This document shows positions 42,874 to 52,057 of a DNA stretch of 64,000 nt, one piece after another. Location of the stretch: contig NZ_JABBGJ010000017.1 of the NCBI RefSeq assembly GCF_012927345.1, forward strand, positions 62,001 to 126,000. The letters are read 5' to 3'. Under the pieces are notes generated by a model. It was not told the DNA's origin. It was given only the letters and a program-made list of their open reading frames with translations, and made no database searches. The position numbers and the translations under genes were made by a program. Position 1 is the stretch's first letter. Each line of letters opens with the position of its first letter. The DNA comes from Paraburkholderia polaris. Its GTDB lineage: Bacteria > Pseudomonadota > Gammaproteobacteria > Burkholderiales > Burkholderiaceae.

Positions 42874-45800
42874 ATGTCGCCCATGTCAGATCCCCGCTTC
42901 GTTCATCTCCGCGTCCATTCCGAATTCTCGATTGCCGATGGCATCGTGCGTCTTGACGACGTCGTCAAGGCCGCCGCCAAAGACGGTCAGGGTGCGCTCG
43001 CCCTTACCGACCTCGGCAACGCGTTCGGCCTCGTCCGTTTCTACAAGGAAGCCCGCGGCAAAGGGGTCAAACCCATTGCCGGCTGCGACGTCTGGATCAC
43101 CAATCCGGACGACCGCGACAAGCCTTCGCGTTTGCTGCTGCTGGTCAAAAATCGGCGCGGCTATCTGAATCTCTGCGAACTGCTCAGCAAGGCATCGCTC
43201 ACCAACCAGTATCGCGGCCGCGCGGAAGTCGAAGCCGGCTGGCTCGAATCCGGTCTGGGTGAAGGCCTGCTCGCGTTGTCGGGTGCGCAACAGGGCGACA
43301 TTGGTCTCGCGTTCGCCGCCGGCAACGAAGAAGCGGCCAAACGCAACGCTTTGCATTGGGCGAAGGTGTTCCCCGGCGGCTTCTATATCGAACTGCAACG
43401 GTGCGGCCAGCCAGGCGGCGAGCAGTACGTGCAGCAGGCGGTTGCGCTCGCTGCATCGCTGAAATTGCCGGTGGTGGCCACCCATCCCATGCAGTTCATG
43501 ACACCGGACGATTTCACCGCGCACGAAGCGCGTGTGTGTATTTCCGAAGGCGATATCCTGGCGAATCCGCGCCGCTCGAAGCGCTTTACGTCCGAGCAGT
43601 ATTTCCGCACGCAAGAAGAGATGGCGGGGCTGTTCGCGGATATTCCGTCGGCGCTCGCCAATAGCGTCGAAATCGCCAAGCGCTGCAACCTGACCCTCGA
43701 ACTCGGCAAGCCGAAGCTGCCGCTCTTTCCGACACCCGACGGCATGTCGCTCGACGACTACCTCGTGCAATTGTCGAAAGAGGGCCTCGAAAAGCGTCTC
43801 GAACAGTTGTACCCAGATGCGGCCGAGCGTGAGACGCAGCGCGAAACGTATTACCAGCGCCTCGAATTCGAGTGCGGCACGATCATCAAGATGGGCTTTC
43901 CCGGCTACTTCCTGATCGTTGCGGACTTTATTAACTGGGCCAAGAACAACGGCGTGCCGGTCGGGCCGGGCCGGGGGTCGGGCGCAGGTTCGCTGGTCGC
44001 GTATGCGCTCGGCGTGACCGACCTCGATCCGCTGCGCTACAACCTGCTGTTCGAACGGTTCCTGAATCCGGAACGGGTCTCGATGCCCGACTTCGACATC
44101 GACTTCTGTCAGCACGGCCGCGACCGTGTGATTCAGTACGTGAAGGAGAAGTACGGCGCGGACGCCGTGTCGCAGATCGCAACCTTCGGCACGATGGCGG
44201 CGAAGGCAGCGGTGCGGGATATCGGCCGCGTGCTCGATCTCGGCTACATGTTCACCGACGGCATCGCCAAGCTGATTCCGTTCAAGCCTGGCAAACACGT
44301 CACCATCGCGGACGCGATGAAGGAAGAGCCGCTGCTGCAGGAGCGCTTCGACAACGAAGACGAAGTGCATCAGCTGCTCGAACTCGCGCAGCGCGTGGAA
44401 GGCCTCACGCGTAACGTCGGCATGCACGCCGGCGGCGTGCTGATCGCACCCGGCAAGCTGACCGATTTCTGCCCGCTCTATACGCAGGGCGACGAAAGCG
44501 GCGTCGTGAGCCAGTACGACAAGGACGACGTCGAGGCCGTCGGCCTCGTGAAGTTCGACTTTTTGGGTCTCACCACGCTGACGATTCTGGATTGGGCCGA
44601 GCGCTATATCCGCCGTCTCGATCCGTCGAAGAAAGACTGGTCGCTCGCGCAAGTGCCGCTCGACGACGCGGCGTCGTTCTCGATCCTGAAGAAAGCGAAT
44701 ACGGTCGCCGTGTTCCAGCTGGAAAGCCGCGGCATGCAAGGCATGCTGAAAGACGCCCAGCCTGACCGTTTCGAGGACATCATCGCGCTGGTCGCGTTGT
44801 ACCGTCCGGGCCCGATGGACCTGATCCCTAGCTTCTGTGCACGTAAGCACGGCCGCGAAGTGGTGGAGTATCCGGATCCGCGCGTCGAATCTGTTCTGAA
44901 AGAGACCTACGGCATCATGGTCTACCAGGAGCAGGTGATGCAGATGGCGCAGATCATCGGCGGCTACTCGCTCGGCGGTGCCGACTTGCTGCGCCGCGCG
45001 ATGGGTAAGAAGAAGGCCGAGGAAATGGCCGAACACCGCGAGCTGTTCCGCCAGGGCGCCGCGAAGAACGGCCTGACCGGCGACAAAGCGGACGAAATCT
45101 TCGACTTGATGGAGAAGTTCGCGGGCTACGGCTTCAACAAGTCGCACGCGGCGGCGTATGCGTTGCTTGCGTACTACACCGCATGGCTGAAGGCGCACCA
45201 TCCGGCCGAATTCATGGCGGCGAATATGTCGCTCGCTATGGACGACACGGACAAGGTCAAGATCCTGTTCGAGGACTGTCTCACGAACAAGATGGCCGTG
45301 CTGCCGCCGGACGTCAATCTGTCGGCGTACCGGTTCGAGCCAGTCGCGGAAGCGGATGGCAAGCGGTCGAAAACAATCCGCTACGGTCTCGGCGCGATCA
45401 AGGGCAGCGGCCAGAACGCGATCGAAGAAATTATCCGCGCGCGCGAAGAAGGTCCGTTCATCGACATCTTCGACTTCTGCAACCGGGTCGACCGCCGGAT
45501 CGTCAATCGCCGGACGGTGGAAGCATTGATTCGCGCTGGTGCGTTCGACACGCTGCACGCGAACCGCGCGCAGTTGATCGCCTCCGTCTCGCTGGCAATG
45601 GAAGCCGCCGAGCAGGCCAGCGCCAACGCGATGCAGGCTGGCCTGTTCGACATGGGCGATGCGCCGTCGCAAGGTCACGAACTGGTCGACGAGCCGGAAT
45701 GGCCGGAAAAGAAGAAGCTGCAGGAGGAGAAGGCCGCGCTCGGCTTCTACCTGTCGGGCCATCTGTTCGACGCGTACAAGGACGAAGTGCGTCGTTTTGT

Positions 45801-46452
45801 GCGCCAGAAAATCGGCGAACTGAAGGAAGGACGCGACAAGCTGGTCGCCGGCGTGATCGCGTCGCTGCGTACGCAGATGACCCAGCGCGGCAAGATGCTG
45901 ATCGCGCTGCTCGACGACGGCACCGGCCAATGCGAAGTGACGGTCTTCAATGAGACCTTTGAAGCGCACAAGCAACTGTTCAAGGAAGACGAATTACTGG
46001 TGGTGCAGGGCCAGGCGCGTAACGACGCATTCACGGGCGGCATCCGCTTCACGGTCGATACGGTGATGGACCTCGGCCGTGCGCGCTGCCGTTATGCGGA
46101 AGCCGTGAAGGTGCAGATGAACGGTAACGCGGACGCGTTGGCGTTGCGTCGCGTGCTGGAAGCGCATAGCGCGGGCAAGGACGAGCCGCAAGCTGCGCCC
46201 GCGCCGGCGGCGTCATCGCGTGGTGGCAGTGGCGGCGGTGGTGGCCGCAACGGCGGCGGCTATGGCGGCGGTGGTGGCCAGCGTCAGGCTGTGCAGATTC
46301 CGAACGGCCTCGCCGTGCAGGTGGTTTATCGCAGCGAGAATGCACAAGGTGAAATGCGTCTGGGCGACGCGTGGCGCGTAAAGCCGACCGACGAATTGCT
46401 CGCGGCGTTGCGCGGTGAGTTTGCCGGAAGCTCGATCGAAATCGTTTATTGA
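42874..46452 (+). CDS. dnaE: DNA polymerase III subunit alpha
   Basis: This is the replicative polymerase catalytic subunit, 1192 residues. It has the PHP domain at the start (FVHLRVHSEFSIADG), the polymerase core with PGRGSGAGSLVAYALG and the metal-binding Asp pair in PDFDIDFCQ, DLLRRAMGKKK, the tandem HhH, and the OB domain (LIALLDDGTGQCEVTVF). ATG 42874 follows the ribosome site gtggag. Near the C-terminus, after APAPAASS, there is a Gly-rich insertion of about 20 residues that is not usual for DnaE. A hairpin lies 8 bases after the stop. Confidence 0.97.
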   Translation: MSPMSDPRFVHLRVHSEFSIADGIVRLDDVVKAAAKDGQGALALTDLGNAFGLVRFYKEARGKGVKPIAGCDVWITNPDDRDKPSRLLLLVKNRRGYLNLCELLSKASLTNQYRGRAEVEAGWLESGLGEGLLALSGAQQGDIGLAFAAGNEEAAKRNALHWAKVFPGGFYIELQRCGQPGGEQYVQQAVALAASLKLPVVATHPMQFMTPDDFTAHEARVCISEGDILANPRRSKRFTSEQYFRTQEEMAGLFADIPSALANSVEIAKRCNLTLELGKPKLPLFPTPDGMSLDDYLVQLSKEGLEKRLEQLYPDAAERETQRETYYQRLEFECGTIIKMGFPGYFLIVADFINWAKNNGVPVGPGRGSGAGSLVAYALGVTDLDPLRYNLLFERFLNPERVSMPDFDIDFCQHGRDRVIQYVKEKYGADAVSQIATFGTMAAKAAVRDIGRVLDLGYMFTDGIAKLIPFKPGKHVTIADAMKEEPLLQERFDNEDEVHQLLELAQRVEGLTRNVGMHAGGVLIAPGKLTDFCPLYTQGDESGVVSQYDKDDVEAVGLVKFDFLGLTTLTILDWAERYIRRLDPSKKDWSLAQVPLDDAASFSILKKANTVAVFQLESRGMQGMLKDAQPDRFEDIIALVALYRPGPMDLIPSFCARKHGREVVEYPDPRVESVLKETYGIMVYQEQVMQMAQIIGGYSLGGADLLRRAMGKKKAEEMAEHRELFRQGAAKNGLTGDKADEIFDLMEKFAGYGFNKSHAAAYALLAYYTAWLKAHHPAEFMAANMSLAMDDTDKVKILFEDCLTNKMAVLPPDVNLSAYRFEPVAEADGKRSKTIRYGLGAIKGSGQNAIEEIIRAREEGPFIDIFDFCNRVDRRIVNRRTVEALIRAGAFDTLHANRAQLIASVSLAMEAAEQASANAMQAGLFDMGDAPSQGHELVDEPEWPEKKKLQEEKAALGFYLSGHLFDAYKDEVRRFVRQKIGELKEGRDKLVAGVIASLRTQMTQRGKMLIALLDDGTGQCEVTVFNETFEAHKQLFKEDELLVVQGQARNDAFTGGIRFTVDTVMDLGRARCRYAEAVKVQMNGNADALALRRVLEAHSAGKDEPQAAPAPAASSRGGSGGGGGRNGGGYGGGGGQRQAVQIPNGLAVQVVYRSENAQGEMRLGDAWRVKPTDELLAALRGEFAGSSIEIVY

Positions 46453-46459
46453 TGGCTAG

Positions 46460-46495
46460 TTTGCCCGCGCGGATAGCATCGGTCGCGCGGGCAAA
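46460..46495 (+). terminator. Hairpin after dnaE
   Basis: A perfect 12-bp stem (46460-46471 with 46484-46495) closes a 12-nt loop, 7 bases after the dnaE stop. There is no long U-run on either side, so termination efficiency is uncertain. Confidence 0.65.
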
Positions 46496-46654
46496 ACCGA
46501 TCAATTTTCGTGGCCCAGATGCTATGGTTGCTCATGCCAGGCGTATTGCCGCTTGACCGTTGCTAGCGAATGCGGTGCGGCGACAGTGAGCAGTCGTTCC
46601 GAAAACGGCTCAGCAACGGGGCCGAGCGCCCGGGCTGTCAACGAGCCTTGGCCT

Positions 46655-47416
46655 CTAGCGCCGCGTCGTCTCCCCCATTCGCGCCAGCTTCAAAAACCGG
46701 TAGTACACCGTTTCCGCGTTGAACACCGCGATCATGAAACCCGCGCGGCCGTCGAGAAATCCACGCCGCAGCACATAGGTCCGCACGAAGGCCCAGGCGC
46801 TGCGCCCAAGCGCTTTGCCAAAACTGCCGCGCTTGCCTGCCGCGTGACGTTGCTGCGCACCCGCTGTCGAATACGCGTCGAGCTTGCGCAATACGCCTTC
46901 GAAGTCCTCGTAGGAGTAGTGCATCAGCTTGCCGGCCAGACGCTGCGACGGTGTGTCGAACACCAGGCGCTCGTGCACGAGGTCGTCTGAAAAACGCGCG
47001 GCGCCACGTTTGAACAGGCGCGGAATCCAGTCCGGATACCAGCCGCTGTGGTGAATCCAGTGGCCGCAAAAGCTCGACAACCTGTCCACCGCGTACACAT
47101 CGGCGGTGGGAGCGGCCAGCGCCGCGCGGATCGCCGCAGCCAGTTCCGGCGAGACGATCTCGTCGGCGTCGAGCGAGAGAATCCAACTGGTGGTGAGTGC
47201 GTCTACCGCGCGGTTCTTTTGCGGACCGAAGCCCGGCCAGTCGGTTTGCTCGAGCACGCGCGCGCCGTGGGCTCGAGCAATGTCCGCGGTACCGTCGGTG
47301 CTGCCGCCGTCGATCACGACGATCTGATCCGCGAAGGCCACGGCCTGCAGGCATTCGGCCAGTCGCGCCGCCGCGTTTTTAGTGATGATGGCGACGCCGA
47401 GGGTGGTTTCTTGCAT
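46655..47416 (-). CDS. waaE: Family 2 glycosyltransferase, WaaE/KdtX-like
   Basis: The 253-residue GT-A enzyme has VAIITKNAAARLAECL, the nucleotide-sugar motif VVIDGGSTDGT, LSLDADEIVSPEL with the DXD-type acidic pair, and WIHHSGWYPDWIPRLFKR typical of WaaE, which adds glucose to heptose I of the LPS inner core. ATG 47416 is chosen. The open frame upstream to 47623 runs into the start of msbA on the other strand and is excluded. It is divergent from msbA, which supports a role in LPS. Confidence 0.82.
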   Translation of the reverse strand: MQETTLGVAIITKNAAARLAECLQAVAFADQIVVIDGGSTDGTADIARAHGARVLEQTDWPGFGPQKNRAVDALTTSWILSLDADEIVSPELAAAIRAALAAPTADVYAVDRLSSFCGHWIHHSGWYPDWIPRLFKRGAARFSDDLVHERLVFDTPSQRLAGKLMHYSYEDFEGVLRKLDAYSTAGAQQRHAAGKRGSFGKALGRSAWAFVRTYVLRRGFLDGRAGFMIAVFNAETVYYRFLKLARMGETTRR

Positions 47417-47591
47417 ACCTGATTTGGGTGGAACGTGCAGGGTGTCGGAATGGGTCGCGCAAGTATACAACCCGCCCGATCCATAACCCCCGGCCGCGAT
47501 CCCCAACCGTTTACAATGCTGTTTTTTGATATTCCGCGCGTCAGGCATCCGCCCGCTGTGCGGATGCCGTCCCGCATTCTCAGAGGATTCC

Positions 47592-49385
47592 TTGAGCGCG
47601 AAGCCAACGTTAAGCAAACCCATCGGTTCAGGTGAGGCATCGTCGCCTGCCGTCGTCTTTCGGCGCTTGTGGCCTTATATCAAGCCGCTGATGTGGGTGG
47701 TGGTCGGTGCGATCGTCGCAATGGCCGTGAGCGCCGGCACCGACGCAGCGATTCCCGCGTTGCTCAAACCACTGCTGGACAAGGGCTTCGGCGCCCACGC
47801 CAGCGACAACGCCAAGTGGTTCGTGCCGGTTGCGGTCATCGGCCTTGCGCTGATTCGCGGCGTGTCGCAATACGCGTCCGGTTATCTGCTCGCCTACGTG
47901 TCAAACAAGATTCTGCTCGAACTTCGCCTGAAGATGTTCGATCGCATGATCCACACCAGCGTGGCCTTCTTCCAGCGCGAAACCGCGAGCACGGTGATCA
48001 ACGCGATCGTCTTCGAGGTGAACCAGATTCTCAACGTGCTGTTGAGCGTGATGGTCACGCTGGTGCGCGATTCGCTGACAGTCGTCTTCCTGCTCGGCTA
48101 CCTGTTCTATCTGAACTGGCGCCTGACGCTGATCGTCGCGGTGCTGCTGCCTGGGATCGGCTGGCTGGTCGGCAAGATCAACCGTCGTTTGCGGCGCCTG
48201 AACCGCGAGCATCAACTGCTGACCAATGAACTGTCGTACATCGTCGAAGAGACGGTGGGTGGCTACAAGGTCGTCAAGGTCCACAACGGCGAGCAGTATG
48301 AGACGGATCGCTTCACGGCGATGAGCAAGCGTCTGCGCGGCTACGCCATGCGCATGACTGTCTCCGGCGGCCTCGCGCAACCGTTGACGCAGTTCCTGTC
48401 GTCAATCGCGCTCGCCGTGGTGATTACGATCGCAGTGGTGCAATCGTCGTCGGATCAGACAACAGTCGGCGGCTTTGTGGCGTTCGTCACGTCGATGCTG
48501 CTGATCATTTCGCCGCTGAAGCACCTGATGGACGTGAACCAGCCGTTGCAACGCGGCATGACGGCGTGCGAGCTGATTTTCGGTCTGATTGACGAGCCGT
48601 CCGAACCGGAGGGCGGCGGCAAGCCGCTCGACCGCGCCCGCGGCGAAGTGGAATTCCGCGACGTATCGTTCACTTACGGCAGCAATGCCGCGCACAATCG
48701 CCACACGCTCGACCACGTGTCGTTCAAAGTGGCGCCGGGCGAAATGGTCGCGCTGGCGGGCCCGTCGGGCAGCGGCAAGACCACGCTGGTGAACTTGCTG
48801 CCGCGCTTTTTCGATCCGACCGGCGGCGAGATTCTGGTCGACGGCGTCGCGCTGCCGGAATACAGCCTGCACGCGCTGCGCAGCCAGATCGCGATGGTGA
48901 GCCAGGACGTGGTGCTGTTCAACGACACGGTGGCCAACAACGTCGCTTATGGGCAGACGGCCGATCCGGACAAGGTCAAGGCGGCGCTGCGCGCGGCGAA
49001 CCTGTGGGATACCGTCGAGGCAATGCCCAATGGCATCGATACCCTGGTCGGCGACAACGGCATGATGCTCTCGGGCGGCCAACGCCAGCGTCTGGCGATC
49101 GCGCGCGCGATCTACAAGGACGCGCCGATCCTGATCCTCGACGAAGCCACCTCGGCGCTGGATTCTGAATCCGAACGCCACGTGCAGGCGGCGCTGGAAA
49201 CCTTGATGAAGGGCCGTACCACGCTCGTGATCGCGCACCGTTTGTCGACCATCGAACGGGCCGACCGGATTCTGGTGATGGAAGCAGGGCATATTGTCGA
49301 GCGCGGCAGCCATCGCGAACTGCTGGCGCAAGGCGGGCTGTACGCGCATCTGCATCGCATCCAGTTCCAGCAGGACGCAGCCTGA
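47592..49385 (+). CDS. msbA: Lipid A export ABC transporter
   Basis: MsbA flips core-lipid A across the inner membrane. The 597-residue half-transporter has a six-helix membrane domain and a nucleotide-binding domain with Walker A GPSGSGKT, signature LSGGQRQRLAIARA, Walker B ILILDEATSALD and the H-loop IAHRLST. A TTG at 47592 is taken as start because aggagg-like agagga stands 4 bases before it. It encodes MSAKPTLSKP, and no better ATG exists before the first helix. The neighbouring glycosyltransferases and waaL fit this role. Confidence 0.93.
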   Translation: MSAKPTLSKPIGSGEASSPAVVFRRLWPYIKPLMWVVVGAIVAMAVSAGTDAAIPALLKPLLDKGFGAHASDNAKWFVPVAVIGLALIRGVSQYASGYLLAYVSNKILLELRLKMFDRMIHTSVAFFQRETASTVINAIVFEVNQILNVLLSVMVTLVRDSLTVVFLLGYLFYLNWRLTLIVAVLLPGIGWLVGKINRRLRRLNREHQLLTNELSYIVEETVGGYKVVKVHNGEQYETDRFTAMSKRLRGYAMRMTVSGGLAQPLTQFLSSIALAVVITIAVVQSSSDQTTVGGFVAFVTSMLLIISPLKHLMDVNQPLQRGMTACELIFGLIDEPSEPEGGGKPLDRARGEVEFRDVSFTYGSNAAHNRHTLDHVSFKVAPGEMVALAGPSGSGKTTLVNLLPRFFDPTGGEILVDGVALPEYSLHALRSQIAMVSQDVVLFNDTVANNVAYGQTADPDKVKAALRAANLWDTVEAMPNGIDTLVGDNGMMLSGGQRQRLAIARAIYKDAPILILDEATSALDSESERHVQAALETLMKGRTTLVIAHRLSTIERADRILVMEAGHIVERGSHRELLAQGGLYAHLHRIQFQQDAA

Positions 49386-49802
49386 TCAGTCTTGGTTTGG
49401 CCTGATTCGGCTTGTGCCCGGCCTGCTGGCTTGACCCGGCCTGATTCAACCTGATTCAACCTGATTTGCCGAATTCAGTTTGATCCAGCCCCGATTCGGG
49501 GTAATCGAGCCCGATTCGGCTCAATGTGCCCGAGTCCGGTCGGATCTGGCCAAATTCCACGCATGTCGACATAACCGGCCGGGCGGCGCCACGGCAGGCG
49601 CCTACCGGCCGCTGCCGGCAGGCAATCCCGGCATCTCCCGCGCTTCGCACCCGCTCCCTTACAAACGCTTGTTTCGTCGGCCTTTTTAGTTCGCTTTTTC
49701 GGGATAGTGTTGTGTTTTAGTCTCAGTTTATTGCGCTTTTTTTACACTAAACGCATGCTTGGCGGCCTGCGACCGGATTCCGCAGAGGAGAACCCATTAG
49801 CG
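49386..49802. other. Intergenic region with degenerate decamer repeats
   Basis: The 417 bases after msbA carry no supported gene. Around 49439-49468 the decamer AACCTGATTC is repeated about three times, and related CCTGATT/CCGATTC motifs are scattered over 49385-49530. A ribosome-like gaggag lies at 49784-49789, ahead of the next gene. Confidence 0.6.
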
Positions 49803-50846
49803 ATGCATCACGACGACCCCACCGGCAAGCCACTCGTTTCGATTGCGCTTGCGACGTATAACGGCCGCACCTATTTGCCCGAACTTCTGGCTTCCCTGGA
49901 AGCGCAAAGCTGGCCGAATCTCGAGGTGGTGGTCTCCGACGACGCTTCCACCGACGGTACGCCGGAATTGCTGGCCGCATATTCCGGCCGCGTGGCGGTC
50001 CGCTTGGTGGCAAGTGGGGAACGCGTGGGCATCGTGCGCAATTTCGAGCGTGCGCTGGCAGGCTGCCGCGGCGAATATGTCGCGCTGGCGGATCAGGACG
50101 ACGTGTGGGCGCCTGAAAAGCTCACTGACCTGATGCGCGATCTGCAAGCCGTGGAAAGCGCCCGGGGTATCGCCACGCCGGCCATGGCGTTCTGTGACAT
50201 CGAGTTGGTGGATGCGACGCTGTGCCGTCTGTCGGCGTCGCTCTTCGATATCACGGCGAAGTCGCGCCGCGCCGAGCGTCTGCGGGATTTTCTGCTAAGC
50301 AACCATATCCCCGGCTGCGCCATGCTGGTCAACCGCGCCGCGCTCGACCGCGCGCTGCCGTTTCCCGCCGGCATTGTGATGCATGACTGGTGGCTGGCGA
50401 TGGTGGTGGCGTCATTCGGCGAGATCCGTCACGTGGCGGCGCCGCATCTGAAGTATCGCCAGCATGGGAGCAACGCGGTCGGCGCGAGTGCGACCAATCA
50501 GCGGTCAGTGGCCGGTGCGCGCGACGAATGCAAGGGCAAAGCGGCCGAGCGGCGGGGTGCCAGCAAGCGGCGCCAGATCGACGGCATCGCGGATCAGATT
50601 CAGTTGTTCGGGCGGCGTTTCGGGGCTGAACTGCCGCTCGACGCGCGCGACGATATGAACGCGTTTTCGCGCGGTATCGAAAACTGGCGCGGCGCGCTCG
50701 AATTCGTGATGTTCAGCCACACCGGCGAGACCTTCCTGCGGGCGATGAAGATGATGCGGCGCTTGCGCAAGAGTCTGCTGAGCTTCGGCGTCGAGGCGCA
50801 GCAGCCGTTCGGCCGTCGGCTGCGTCGGCGGCGCAGCCTATCGTAG
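49803..50846 (+). CDS. Family 2 glycosyltransferase
   Basis: The protein of 347 residues begins with KPLVSIALATYNGRTYLPELL and has the GT-A motifs VVVSDDASTDGT and ADQDDVWAPEKL (the DXD region). HDWWLAM marks the acceptor side, as in rhamnosyl and related transferases of O-antigen synthesis. It should act at the cytoplasmic face of the inner membrane on a lipid-linked glycan. The start is uncertain: ATG 49803 lies 13 bases after a gaggag site, and ATG 49755 is possible. It converges with the next glycosyltransferase. Confidence 0.82.
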   Translation: MHHDDPTGKPLVSIALATYNGRTYLPELLASLEAQSWPNLEVVVSDDASTDGTPELLAAYSGRVAVRLVASGERVGIVRNFERALAGCRGEYVALADQDDVWAPEKLTDLMRDLQAVESARGIATPAMAFCDIELVDATLCRLSASLFDITAKSRRAERLRDFLLSNHIPGCAMLVNRAALDRALPFPAGIVMHDWWLAMVVASFGEIRHVAAPHLKYRQHGSNAVGASATNQRSVAGARDECKGKAAERRGASKRRQIDGIADQIQLFGRRFGAELPLDARDDMNAFSRGIENWRGALEFVMFSHTGETFLRAMKMMRRLRKSLLSFGVEAQQPFGRRLRRRRSLS

Positions 50847-50876
50847 AGCATGTAAAGCGCCTCGTGGCCAGCGGTT

Positions 50877-51902
50877 TCAGCGGCCGTTTTTCCGCACAAT
50901 CCGCTTGAGCCAGATTCCCGGCGCGTAGACTGCCGGACACGTCGCGTACAGAAACATGCGGATGCGCAATCCGAGCTTCACTTTGGGACTGCGTGTAAGC
51001 AGGCCAATACGTTCTCCGATGCCGCCGGCTTCGAACATCGCGTGAATGAATTGTTCGCGTGCGAGCTTGGGCGCCATCGCCGCGCGCATGCGTTCGCCCA
51101 CACCGCCGATCTCAGCGTCGCGCTGCAACTGCGCGAGTTCCGCCAGCCCATAGCGATTACTTTGGCGCATTCGCGCAATCAACTCATCCACCGATCCATA
51201 ACGGCGTTTGCGCGACAGTCCGCCGCGCCGGTAGCGCACCAATGGCTCGCGCAGACTCGCGGCCCCGCCTGACAGGATTGCGCGCAGCACCATGAGCTGA
51301 TCTTCCGCGGCGGCGCCTGGCAGCATGGGTCCGAAGCGCTCGAACAACCGTCGCGACCATGTGTGCGCGGCGCCGATGAGCCACGGGCGGCCGGCGAGCC
51401 AGTCGTCGAAACTGCGATAGGTGTCGAGTTCGGTTGGCGTCATCCGTTCGTGGACGTTGCCGGCTTCGTCCATGTCCGCGAGGTCGGTGGCGATCAGGTC
51501 GGGGCGGCGATCGTGCGCGAGCCAGAAGTCGACCACCCGCTCACAGCGATTCGGCGCGGACATGTCGTCGCCTGCGGCAACGAACAGCAGTTCTCCCTCA
51601 GCCAATTGCGCGAGTTGCGACAGATGTGCGCTGATGCCCTGATTGGCCGCGTTGCGGCGCGCAATGACCTTGTGCGGTCCGCGGTAGCCGGCGATCGCAG
51701 CTTCGATCGTGGTGAACGTGGCGTCGCTGGAGGCGTCGTCCGAGATAATGATTTCGAGCGGCGTATAGGTTTGTGCGAGGGCGCTGCACACTGCGTCGGC
51801 AATCTGCTTTTCCTGGTTGTAGGCGATCAGCAGGATCGATACGAGCGGGCGGTCAGTGTCCGACGGTGCAGGGGCAAGGTTGGTCGACGGGCTATCGGTC
51901 AT
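50877..51902 (-). CDS. Family 2 glycosyltransferase
   Basis: The 341-residue enzyme has RPLVSILLIAYNQEKQI at its start, IIISDDASSDAT and VAAGDDMSAPNRCE with the metal-binding DD. It continues to a basic C-terminal segment with YATCPAVYAPGIWLKRIV that may lie along the membrane. A surface-glycan role is inferred from the cluster; the sugar is unknown. The ATG at 51902 follows a ribosome-poor sequence. It is divergent from the family 4 transferase at 52058. Confidence 0.82.
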   Translation of the reverse strand: MTDSPSTNLAPAPSDTDRPLVSILLIAYNQEKQIADAVCSALAQTYTPLEIIISDDASSDATFTTIEAAIAGYRGPHKVIARRNAANQGISAHLSQLAQLAEGELLFVAAGDDMSAPNRCERVVDFWLAHDRRPDLIATDLADMDEAGNVHERMTPTELDTYRSFDDWLAGRPWLIGAAHTWSRRLFERFGPMLPGAAAEDQLMVLRAILSGGAASLREPLVRYRRGGLSRKRRYGSVDELIARMRQSNRYGLAELAQLQRDAEIGGVGERMRAAMAPKLAREQFIHAMFEAGGIGERIGLLTRSPKVKLGLRIRMFLYATCPAVYAPGIWLKRIVRKNGR

Positions 51903-52057
51903 GGAATAGGGTGGGATGCGGTTCGGCTAGATTCTAATCGGTGACGGGAGGGCTGCGACATGTAGCACCCCCAAGCCCATCCTTTACAATTGCCGCTGTC
52001 CTGAAATCCAGGCCGCACGGTCTTTCGCCGCGCGGGCGCTTCATAGAGAACCGATCC

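Noticed and set aside
42886..45975. A 1029-residue open frame on the minus strand
   Set aside because: It lies entirely antisense to dnaE; the composition is that of a GC-rich shadow frame.
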